A DNA stretch of 64,000 bases, taken from positions 1 through 64,000 of the forward strand of contig NZ_JAHRCU010000002.1 in the NCBI RefSeq assembly GCF_019083995.1, written 5' to 3'. The position numbers and the translations under genes are program-made. Positions within the stretch are counted from its first letter, which is position 1; every line of letters begins with the position of its first letter. The notes under the pieces are model-generated. The model was not told the DNA's origin. It saw only the letters and a list, made by a program, of their open reading frames with translations, and searched no databases. The stretch is from Roseococcus sp. SDR. GTDB taxonomy: Bacteria; Pseudomonadota; Alphaproteobacteria; Acetobacterales; Acetobacteraceae. Below, one piece after another: positions 17,780 through 24,190 of this stretch.

Positions 17780-18430
17780 CTATTGGCTGGCCCAGAGGAT
17801 GCGATGCATCCAGGCAATATCCGGCAGGTCAAAGCTGTAATCCGGATGGGCCGGGTTCAGGCTGCCCAGTTCGATCCGCTTGGCGCTCTGGCGCTTCAAC
17901 TCCTTCGCCATCACCTCGCCCAGACGGGTGCGCACCACCACGCGGTCCCCCCGCCGCACGGGCGAGGCGGGGGAGACGATCACCACATCGCCATCCCGAA
18001 ACACCGGCTCCATGGAATCCCCCGAGATCTCGAGCGCATAGGCGTTGGGGTCGCTGATCTCGGGCAGGCTGATCTCGTCCCAGCTGCCACCCACCGGGAA
18101 GCCGGCATCGTCGAAGAAGCCCTCCCCGCCCGCCTGGGCCAGGCCGATGAGGGGAACCCGCCGCGTCGGCCGCGGCCCGCGCGAATGGCTGGGCAGCGCC
18201 GCCTGGCCCGAGACAAGCGCGGCAAAGGCCTCGATCCCGGCGCCAGTCGCGCCCAGCACCTTGGCCACGCTCTCGGTCGAGGGCCAGCGCGCGCGGCCAT
18301 CCGGGCCGATGCGCTTCGACGGGTTGAAGGCCGTGGGATCCAGGCCGGCCTTGCGGGCGAGGCCGGAGGCGGAAAGGCCGTTTTCGGCAGCGAGCGAATC
18401 AATCGCCCGCCAGATGTCGTCATGTCGCAT
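17780..18430 (-). CDS. S24-family (LexA/CI-like) self-cleaving repressor
   Basis: A 216-residue repressor with an N-terminal helix-turn-helix (about residues 8-60; SASGLARKAGLDPTAF is the recognition region) and a C-terminal S24 peptidase domain. The catalytic pair is visible: Ser139 in SGDSMEP and Lys176 in MAKEL. Ala-Gly at 100-101 (LAQAGGEG) is the expected autocleavage site. Such proteins lose DNA binding when RecA filaments trigger self-cleavage. It is transcribed away from the phage-like genes, with the 145-base divergent spacer holding an SOS-type box. It could control the prophage-like operon or be a resident chromosomal regulator. Confidence 0.85.
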   Translation of the reverse strand: MRHDDIWRAIDSLAAENGLSASGLARKAGLDPTAFNPSKRIGPDGRARWPSTESVAKVLGATGAGIEAFAALVSGQAALPSHSRGPRPTRRVPLIGLAQAGGEGFFDDAGFPVGGSWDEISLPEISDPNAYALEISGDSMEPVFRDGDVVIVSPASPVRRGDRVVVRTRLGEVMAKELKRQSAKRIELGSLNPAHPDYSFDLPDIAWMHRILWASQ

Positions 18431-18491
18431 GGCGGTAGGACCATCATAGGTGTCACGTCATCGCGCAATAGGAAAATGTTGCTCAATTCGC

Positions 18492-18533
18492 TTGCACGGG
18501 AGGGAGGCTTCGCCTTATGTTCCCTAAATGTTC
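18492..18533 (+). promoter_or_regulatory. Putative promoter overlapped by an SOS box
   Basis: TTGCAC (18492-18497) and TTATGT (18515-18520) are separated by 17 bases and form a sigma-70-like promoter reading toward the phage-like genes. Overlapping the -10 is GTTC-CCTAAAT... read as GTTC (18519-18522), seven bases, GTTC (18530-18533). GTTC-N7-GTTC is the established LexA operator of alphaproteobacteria. This arrangement would block initiation until DNA damage. It also argues against a start codon at 18528, which would fall inside the operator. Confidence 0.65.
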
Positions 18534-18575
18534 TCATTTGCCTCTCCCGAACAGCCCCAGAAAGGAAGCGTCCTC

Positions 18576-19010
18576 ATGCCCCCCGCCCCCCGAACGAGCC
18601 ACGCCCCACGCTTCGCCACTCCCGCCAGGACGGAGCCCTTCGCCTCGGCCGAGGAGGCCTGGTTCTGGACCATGGCCGCCCTCGTCGCGCGGCGTGACGG
18701 CGCACGGATCAGCGCCGGCAAGGGCCTCACCCCCCGCCCCTGCGAGCCGGATGACGTGATCAAGTGCCTGGACCGCCTCTATCGCCAGCGCCGGATCGAG
18801 CTCGCCCACGCCCGCATCATGCGCCTCTGGGGCGAGCGCGGCACGGCGCCCGACCCGCGGCACCTGCAGGAACGCGGCGACCACCGGCTCTGGCGCGAGG
18901 CGATGAGCCGCCTGGAGTGGCCGCTGCGCGTGAAGGGCATCGTTGCCGGCGCGCCCGGCCTGGGCGTGCATGAGGCGGATATCATTCCATTTTCCGGCCG
19001 CGCCGAATGA
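18576..19010 (+). CDS. Conserved hypothetical protein, first gene after the SOS-type promoter
   Basis: A 144-residue soluble protein of unknown function. The ATG at 18576 has AAAGGAAG about seven bases upstream; an earlier in-frame ATG at 18528 lies inside the SOS-like operator and is unlikely. The core SAEEAWFWTMAALVARRDG and EPDDVIKCLDRLYRQRRIE is rich in aromatic and charged residues and looks helical, possibly nucleic-acid or protein binding. I recall similar proteins next to S24 repressors in Rhodospirillales but cannot name a family. The stop overlaps the next ATG (ATGA). Its position suggests it is the first product made on derepression. Confidence 0.7.
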   Translation: MPPAPRTSHAPRFATPARTEPFASAEEAWFWTMAALVARRDGARISAGKGLTPRPCEPDDVIKCLDRLYRQRRIELAHARIMRLWGERGTAPDPRHLQERGDHRLWREAMSRLEWPLRVKGIVAGAPGLGVHEADIIPFSGRAE

Positions 19011-19459
19011 GCGCGCGCCCTCCGCCCCCGCGGCCAGCCCACCGCCGTCATCCATCGCCGCAGCGCGCGTGGATCATCTTCTCCGGACGTGCCGACCACG
19101 CCTGGCAGCGGCTGCTTCGCCCGGGCTTCCGCCACTGTTTCGCGGCCCTCGAGGACGCGGCCGGCTGGACCGTGGTGGACCCGCTCTCCGGCCGCCTCCT
19201 CCTCGCCCGCCTCGCCGTCCCCCCGGGCTATGACCTGCCCGGCTTCTATCGCCGCGCCGGGCTGCTGCCGCTCGGCCCCTACCCGCTGGAGGACCAGGCG
19301 CTCGGCACGCCATTGCGCGGCATGCCGCTGAACTGTGTCTCCATCTGCCGCGCGGTGCTCGGGCCGCATGCGCCCTTCGCCCTCACGCCCGCCGGCCTGC
19401 ACCAGGCCCTGACGCGGGGGGATTCGGCCTGGATGAATGAATCTAGGAAAAAAACTTGA
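19007..19459 (+). CDS. Conserved hypothetical protein preceding the phage structural genes
   Basis: A 150-residue protein with a basic proline-rich N-terminus and a compact region beginning RAWIIFSGRAD, followed by LRPGFRHCFAAL and GWTVVDPLSGRLLLA. The RHCF...DPL pattern faintly recalls papain-like cysteine-peptidase folds, but a catalytic set cannot be confirmed. It is coupled to the upstream gene by ATGA. Its last codons overlap a strong promoter-like sequence at 19456. Function is unknown; it may be phage-derived. Confidence 0.65.
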   Translation: MSARPPPPRPAHRRHPSPQRAWIIFSGRADHAWQRLLRPGFRHCFAALEDAAGWTVVDPLSGRLLLARLAVPPGYDLPGFYRRAGLLPLGPYPLEDQALGTPLRGMPLNCVSICRAVLGPHAPFALTPAGLHQALTRGDSAWMNESRKKT

Positions 19460-19484
19460 CATCCGGAACGCCCAAGGCGTAAAA
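19456..19484 (+). promoter_or_regulatory. Strong sigma-70-like promoter before the structural operon
   Basis: A perfect -35 TTGACA (19456-19461) is followed after 17 bases by GTAAAA (19479-19484) in an AT-enriched patch. It is the best consensus -35 I noticed in the window. It overlaps the stop codon of the preceding gene and points to the phage structural genes beginning at 19644. Initiation near 19491 would give a leader of about 150 bases interrupted by a long hairpin. Confidence 0.6.
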
Positions 19485-19560
19485 CACCTTTGCCAAGGGG
19501 CGAATTGCGTCCAGCACGGATTGCCGCCCCCCTGGCCCCTTTTCCAGCAACGGCCACCCG

Positions 19561-19604
19561 AAGGGCCGGCCCCTCCGCCCCCGGGCGGAAGGGGCCGGCC
19601 CTTT
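19561..19604 (+). terminator. Long hairpin ending in TTT, between promoter and structural genes
   Basis: The arm AAGGGCCGGCCCCTCCGCCC (19561-19580) pairs across a CC loop with bases 19583-19603, a 20-base stem with one bulged A, followed by TTT. This has the form of an intrinsic terminator, though the U tract is short. Standing between the promoter at 19456 and the first structural gene, it could act as an attenuator or define a short leader RNA. It might also simply end a transcript from upstream. Confidence 0.55.
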
Positions 19605-19643
19605 CGGCGTTTCGCCCCCCATCCAGCAAGGAGATCGCCGCGC

Positions 19644-19871
19644 ATGGCAGGCCTGTTCCGCGCCCCGAAGCCCGTGGTGGTCCCACCCCAGCTCCCGGCC
19701 CCGACGCCCGAGCCCACCGCCAACCCATCCGCACAGGCGGCGCAGGCGGCCGAGACCGCCCGCAGCGAGAGCCGCGCCAGTGCCCGCCAGGGGACCATCA
19801 CCACTTCGGCACGCGGCGTCCTGGCTCCCCTGCCCGTCGCGCTCACCCGCAAATCCCTCCTCGGCGAGTAA
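19644..19871 (+). CDS. Small conserved phage protein upstream of the portal gene
   Basis: A 75-residue protein with AAGGAG at 19628-19633 in front of its ATG. It opens MAGLFRAPKPVVVPP, runs through a proline/alanine-rich and a charged helical stretch (AAETARSESRASARQG), and closes with RKSLLGE. Small proteins of this layout commonly precede portal genes in podovirus-type prophages of alphaproteobacteria. No enzymatic motif is present; a virion-assembly or head-completion role is plausible by position only. Confidence 0.65.
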   Translation: MAGLFRAPKPVVVPPQLPAPTPEPTANPSAQAAQAAETARSESRASARQGTITTSARGVLAPLPVALTRKSLLGE

Positions 19872-19876
19872 CGGCC

Positions 19877-21301
19877 ATGACCCCGCAGCAGATCCTCGCC
19901 CGGCACGACGCCGCCCTCGCCCGCCGCCGCCCGCATGAAAGCAACTGGCGCGACGCCTATGCCCATGTGCTGCCCGCCCCGAATGAGGCGGCGACCCTCT
20001 ACGACGCCACCGCCGCCGACGCCGCCGAACAGCTCGGCGCCTCCCTCCTCGCCGAACTGACGCCCCCTTGGTCCCGCTGGTTCGGCCTTGCCCCCGCCCA
20101 TGGTCTTACCGAGCCAGCCGAGGCCGCGGCCCTGGAACAGACCGCCGAGACCCTGCAGTCGCATCTCGACCGCTCCAACTTCGCCGTCGAGATGCACCAG
20201 GCCTTCCTCGACCTCGTCATCACCGGCACCGGCATCATGCTGGTGGAGGAGGCCCCGCCCGGCGAGGCCACGGCGCTGCGCTTCACCGCCGTCCCCGTCC
20301 GCACCGCCGTACTGGAGGAAGGCCCGGCCGGCCGGCTCGACACCGTCTTCCGTGAGACGCGCCTCAGCACCGCGGCCATGCTGCGCCGCTTCCCCTTCGC
20401 CGAGATCCCCGCCGCGATGCAGCGCGAGGCCGCGGCCGAGGCAGATGAGGCCGAGCCCCTGCGCCACCGCCTGATCGAGGCGGTCTGGCCCGATGGCCAG
20501 GGCCATCGCTACGCCGCCGTCTTCGACGCGCCGGGCCTGAAGGCGCCGATCTTCGTGGCGCAGGGCCGCTTCGCCGACGCGCCCTTCATCGCCTTCCGCT
20601 GGCTGAAGGCGCCGGGCGAGGTCTATGGCCGCGGCCCCGTCATCAAGGCCCTGCCCGACATCCGCACCGCCAACCGCGTGGTGGAGCTCGTCCTGAAGAA
20701 CGCCTCCATCGCCGTCACCGGCATCTGGCAGGCGGAGGATGACGGCGTGCTGAACCCGGCGACGGTCCAGCTCACCCCCGGCGCCATCATCCCCAAGGCG
20801 CCGGGCAGCGCGGGCCTGACGCCGCTCGCCGCCCCCGGCGATTTCGACGTCTCGCAACTCGTGCTGAACGATCTGCGCGCCCGCATCCGCACCGCCCTGC
20901 TGGCCGACCGCCTGGGCGCGCTGCGCGACCAGCGCATGACCGCGACCGAGGTGCTGGAGCGCAGCGCCGAGACGGCCCGCCTCCTCGGCGCCACCTATGG
21001 CCGGCTGCAATCGGAGCTGCTGACACCGCTCGTCGCGCGCAGCCTCGCCATCCTGGCCCGCCGCGGCGAGGTGCCGCCGGTGCTGCTCGACCAGGGGCGC
21101 GTGGCGCTGCGCTACGAAAGCCCGCTGGCCCGTGTGCAGGGCCGCGCCGATGCGGCGAACACGCTGCTCTTCCTCGACGCCGTCTCGAAGATGGGGGCGG
21201 CCGCGGTGGCCGAGGTGGATGCCGCCGCCGCCGCCCGCTGGCTCGCCCGCACCCTCGGCGCGCCCGCCGAAATCCTCGCCCCCTCGGTCCAACCGGAGTG
21301 A
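19877..21301 (+). CDS. Phage portal / head-to-tail connector protein (T7 gp8-like)
   Basis: A 474-residue protein matching the head-tail connector (portal) family of T7-like podoviruses; T7 gp8 is 536 residues. Typical features are the N-terminal RRPHESNWRDAYAHVLP, TPPWSRWFGL, the DLVITGTGIMLVEE strand near residue 110, YGRGPVIKALPDIRTAN, and DRLGALRDQRMTATEV. It would form the dodecameric ring at one capsid vertex through which DNA is packaged. It starts 5 bases after the preceding stop. Base composition does not differ visibly from the host genes. Confidence 0.88.
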   Translation: MTPQQILARHDAALARRRPHESNWRDAYAHVLPAPNEAATLYDATAADAAEQLGASLLAELTPPWSRWFGLAPAHGLTEPAEAAALEQTAETLQSHLDRSNFAVEMHQAFLDLVITGTGIMLVEEAPPGEATALRFTAVPVRTAVLEEGPAGRLDTVFRETRLSTAAMLRRFPFAEIPAAMQREAAAEADEAEPLRHRLIEAVWPDGQGHRYAAVFDAPGLKAPIFVAQGRFADAPFIAFRWLKAPGEVYGRGPVIKALPDIRTANRVVELVLKNASIAVTGIWQAEDDGVLNPATVQLTPGAIIPKAPGSAGLTPLAAPGDFDVSQLVLNDLRARIRTALLADRLGALRDQRMTATEVLERSAETARLLGATYGRLQSELLTPLVARSLAILARRGEVPPVLLDQGRVALRYESPLARVQGRADAANTLLFLDAVSKMGAAAVAEVDAAAAARWLARTLGAPAEILAPSVQPE

Positions 21302-21309
21302 CACAGCCC

Positions 21310-22044
21310 ATGCCCGACAACCTGCTCGACACCGCCATCGCGCCCACGGCGCCCACCGCCGGCACGCGCCCCGCCGAGGTGCCCGAGAAATTCTGGGATG
21401 CCGAGCGCGGCGAGCTGCGCGTGGACGCCCTGCTGAAGAGCTATCGCGAGCTGGAGCGCCGCCTCTCGCAGCGCCTGGCGCCCCCCGCGCCCGAGGCCGA
21501 TGACGAGGAGCGCCGCCGCTGGCGCGAGATGATGGGCATCCCCGACAGCCCCGAGGGCTACGAGGTCACGCCGAAGCACGAGCTCTGCGGCCCCGATCCC
21601 GAGATCAACCAGCGCCTGCATGAAGCGGGCTTCTCCTGCGCGCAGGTGCAGCTCCTCTACGACCTCGCCGCCGAGCGCCTGCTGCCCCTCGTGGCGGAGG
21701 CCGCGCAGCAATTCGAGGCGGACCGCCAGGCCGAGAAGCTGCGCGCCCATTTCGGCGGCGAGGAGCGCTTCCGCCGCGTGGCCGCGCAGCTCAAGGCCTG
21801 GGGCCAGGCCAACCTGTCGCCCGGCGTGCTCGACGCGCTCTCCACCACCGAGGAGGGCGTGCTGGCATTGGAGCGCATGATGCGGGGCAACGAGCCTCGC
21901 CTGGAGCGCGACGCCACGCCCCCCGAGGCGCTGGACGAGGGCGAGCTGCGCCGCCTGATGCGCGACCCGCGCTACTGGCGCACGCGCGAGCCGGAGATCG
22001 TCAAGCGCGTGACCGAGGGCTTCCGCAAGCTGGTCGGCAGCTGA
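21310..22044 (+). CDS. Phage capsid scaffolding protein (T7 gp9-like)
   Basis: A 244-residue acidic, largely helical protein placed between portal and capsid, as in T7 (gp9, 307 residues). The segment VPEKFWDAERGELRVDALLKSYRELERRL (about residues 22-50) is the hallmark N-terminal motif of this scaffolding family. Its C-terminal part is rich in Arg and Glu, consistent with capsid binding. I chose the ATG at 21310 with CGGAG upstream; a GTG at 21298 overlapping the portal stop is the alternative. It would be lost from the mature particle. Confidence 0.82.
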   Translation: MPDNLLDTAIAPTAPTAGTRPAEVPEKFWDAERGELRVDALLKSYRELERRLSQRLAPPAPEADDEERRRWREMMGIPDSPEGYEVTPKHELCGPDPEINQRLHEAGFSCAQVQLLYDLAAERLLPLVAEAAQQFEADRQAEKLRAHFGGEERFRRVAAQLKAWGQANLSPGVLDALSTTEEGVLALERMMRGNEPRLERDATPPEALDEGELRRLMRDPRYWRTREPEIVKRVTEGFRKLVGS

Positions 22045-22418
22045 CGCGCGGAAAAGGCCCGGCACGCACGCCGAGGATCCGCGCCGAATAGGCGCGGCGG
22101 ATCGCTTCAGCGATCCGAAGCCAAGGGCGATCAGCGCGCCTCCGGCGCGACGCGTTTGAGGGCACCAAAAACTGAGATGCAGGGCGTGAGGCGCCGACGC
22201 GATGACGTCGCGCGCCCGCCCTGCCAGGCCGCCGGCCCGCCCCTCCTCTCCGGGTCGGCGGCCGCGCCCGCCGCCGGCCGCACAGGCTGCGCCGCGGCGG
22301 GCGCCCGAATTCATCCGCGCAGAACCCTGATGGGCGCGCGGATGCGGCGCATCCGCGCGGCCCGGAACAGGCCAACCGCGCGATGCGCCTTCCCGAAACC
22401 TCTCCTCGGAGATCCCCC
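22045..22418. other. 374-base structured gap between scaffold and capsid genes
   Basis: No convincing gene is seen. The gap contains three clear inverted repeats: CCGCGCC/GGCGCGG (22079-22097), CGGATCGCT/AGCGATCCG with a 2-base loop (22098-22117), and an 11-base stem CGCGCGGATGC/GCATCCGCGCG (22335-22359). None is followed by a U tract. In an otherwise tightly packed operon, such a leader before the capsid gene may stabilise or differentially regulate its mRNA. Confidence 0.6.
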
Positions 22419-23252
22419 ATGTCCGGTTCGATTGACCAGGCCTTCGTCACGCAATTCCAGGCCGAGGTGCACGAGGCCTACCAGCGCCAGGGCAGCAAGC
22501 TGCGCCCGGCCGTGCGCAGCAAGTCCAACGTGAAGGGTGCGACGACCATCTTCCAGCGCGTGGGCCGCGGCACCGCCAGCTCCAAGGCGCGCAACAACGC
22601 CGTGCCCGTGATGAACCTCGAATACTCCGCCGTCTCCTGCTTCCTGCAGGACCACTACGCGGGCGACTGGATCGACAAGCTCGACGAGCTGAAGACCAAT
22701 GCCGACGAGATCGGCGTCCTCGCCTCCGCCGGCGCGCATGCGCTGGGCCGCAAGACGGATGAGCTGATCATCGCCGCCCTCGACCTTGGCACGCGCGAGG
22801 CGGTGGGCACGCAGTCCGGCCAGACCGACAATGACGGCCTGACCCGCGCCAAGGTGCTGCTCGCCTTCGAGATGCTGGGCGCGATGGACGTGCCCGATGA
22901 CGGCAACCGCTACGCCGTGGTCGGCTGGAAGCAGTGGAGCGAGCTGCTGGCCCTGCCCGAATTCGCCAGCGCCGATTACGTGGGCGATGCCAACCTGCCC
23001 TGGCGCGGCATGCAGGCGAAGCAGTGGCTGGGCGCCACCTGGATCCCGCATTCCGGCCTGACCAAGACCGGCGCCATCCGTTCCAGCTACTTCTTCCACA
23101 AGACCGCGATCGGCCATGCCGCCGCCGCGGAGATCGCGACCGACGTCACCTGGCATGGCGACCGCGCGGCGCATTTCGTCAACAGCATGATGAGCCAGGG
23201 TGCCTGCTTGATTGACGACGCCGGCGTGGTGCGGATGCGCTGCAAGGAATGA
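22419..23252 (+). CDS. Phage major capsid protein
   Basis: A 277-residue capsid protein following the scaffold gene. The N-terminus MSGSIDQAFVTQFQAEVHEAYQ and the phrases LRPAVRSK, TTIFQRVGRGTA and HTAIGHA-like motifs (HKTAIGHAAAAEI near residue 230) are typical of the capsid family found with T7-type connectors. It is shorter than T7 gp10A (345 residues), consistent with a small head. CTCGGAG precedes the ATG. It is isolated on both sides by gaps of about 370 bases full of hairpins, as expected for a gene needing much higher expression than its neighbours. Confidence 0.85.
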   Translation: MSGSIDQAFVTQFQAEVHEAYQRQGSKLRPAVRSKSNVKGATTIFQRVGRGTASSKARNNAVPVMNLEYSAVSCFLQDHYAGDWIDKLDELKTNADEIGVLASAGAHALGRKTDELIIAALDLGTREAVGTQSGQTDNDGLTRAKVLLAFEMLGAMDVPDDGNRYAVVGWKQWSELLALPEFASADYVGDANLPWRGMQAKQWLGATWIPHSGLTKTGAIRSSYFFHKTAIGHAAAAEIATDVTWHGDRAAHFVNSMMSQGACLIDDAGVVRMRCKE

Positions 23253-23617
23253 CGCACGGCGCGCCGGCGTAAGACCTCACGCGCCGGCGCGCGCTCCGCG
23301 CGCTTGGCTTCGCCGCATCACTGTCGCGGCGGGCCATGCGCGCGGTTGGGCGGCGGCGGCCGCGTTGCGGCCGCATGAGTCGCGAAGCGCCCTCAAGCGC
23401 CGGGCGCGCACTCCGTGCGCTTGGCTTCGCCGCGCCACGGTCGCGGCGGGCCATGCGGGCGGTTGGGCGGCAGCGGCCGCGTTGCGGCCGCATGCTCGAA
23501 GGGCGCGCTCACGCCCCCGGACGCGCCCCCGCTTTGCGGCGTGCTTCTTCTGCGGCGGCACTCCTCTCTGCCTGGAGTGCCGCCACCTCTCCCCTCCCCC
23601 CACCCGGAGATCCCGCC
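23253..23617. repeat. 365-base gap holding two 117-base tandem repeats
   Basis: A unit of 117 bases occurs twice, at about 23281-23397 and 23398-23514, with scattered substitutions. Each copy contains a perfect palindrome GCGGCCGC-GTT-GCGGCCGC (23356-23374 and 23473-23491). Because 117 is divisible by three, several frames stay open across both copies. The predicted peptides are arginine/alanine-rich, lack ribosome sites and look like composition artefacts. It lies downstream of the capsid gene, where T7 keeps its main terminator, so partial termination or mRNA-end protection is plausible. Confidence 0.7.
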
Positions 23618-24187
23618 ATGGCGCTCACCGCGCTCGAACTCTGCTCGCGCGCCCTGCTGCGCATCGGCGCGCAGGCCATCGCCTCCATGGATGAGGGGAC
23701 CGCCGAGGCGGAGATCGCCTCGGGCCTCTATGCCGGCATCCGCGACGCCCTGCTCTCCGCCCATCCCTGGAGCTTCGCGACCGGCCAGGAAAGCCTGCCG
23801 CGCCTCGCCGCCGAGCCGGGCGCGGACCACGCGCACGCCTTCCAGCTCCCGCCCAATTTCCTCCGCGCGCTCTCCGCCGGAAGCATGGGCGCGGGGCGCG
23901 GCCTCAGCTACCGCCTGCTCGAGGACCGCCTGCATTGCGATGCGGAACAGGTGACGCTCACCTACATCTTTCGCCCGCAGGAAAGCACCTTCCCGGCCTT
24001 CTTCGCGGCGGCCCTGGTCGCCCGCCTCTCCGCCGAGTTCTGCATCCCGCTCACCGAGAGCAGCAGCCGCGCCCAGCTCCTGTTCAGCCAGGCCGAGGCC
24101 GAGCTGCGCGCCGCGCGCCGCGCCGACAGCCAGCAGGCCACGACCCAGGCGCTGGACGGCTTCCCCCTGATCCGCGCGCGAGGCTGA
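23618..24187 (+). CDS. Tail tubular protein A-like (T7 gp11-like) adaptor
   Basis: A 189-residue protein, nearly the same length as T7 gp11 (196). MALTALELCSRALLRIGAQAI at the start and SAHPWSFATGQESLPRLA near residue 48 are characteristic of the gp11/head-completion adaptor family. EVTLTYIFRP-like text (QVTLTYIFRPQE near 112) marks the C-terminal domain, followed by a helical tail. It would form the gatekeeper ring below the portal. The start follows CACCCGGAGATCCCGCC, with GGAG eight bases upstream. Confidence 0.83.
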   Translation: MALTALELCSRALLRIGAQAIASMDEGTAEAEIASGLYAGIRDALLSAHPWSFATGQESLPRLAAEPGADHAHAFQLPPNFLRALSAGSMGAGRGLSYRLLEDRLHCDAEQVTLTYIFRPQESTFPAFFAAALVARLSAEFCIPLTESSSRAQLLFSQAEAELRAARRADSQQATTQALDGFPLIRARG

Positions 24188-24190
24188 GCC

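Noticed and set aside
18528-18575. Upstream ATG at 18528 as the start of the first phage-adjacent gene
   Set aside because: It lies inside the SOS-type operator and at the predicted transcription start, with no ribosome-binding site; the ATG at 18576 has AAGGAAG in place.
18779-21304. An 841-codon open frame on the reverse strand across the portal and neighbouring genes
   Set aside because: It is the complement of several well-supported phage genes, is extremely Gly/Arg/Glu/Ala-rich, lacks any domain and reflects the scarcity of stop codons in GC-rich DNA. Similar long shadows (23393-25750, 26432-28567, 32934-35501, 4625-6094) were dismissed for the same reason.
23179-23493. Repeat-containing reading frames in the gap after the capsid gene
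   Set aside because: They encode only Arg/Ala-rich repeats, begin inside neighbouring coding sequence and have no ribosome-binding site. The 117-base periodicity explains why they stay open.
23281-23514. Possible CRISPR array
   Set aside because: Only two direct copies, each 117 bases with no spacer, and no cas genes. It is a simple tandem duplication.
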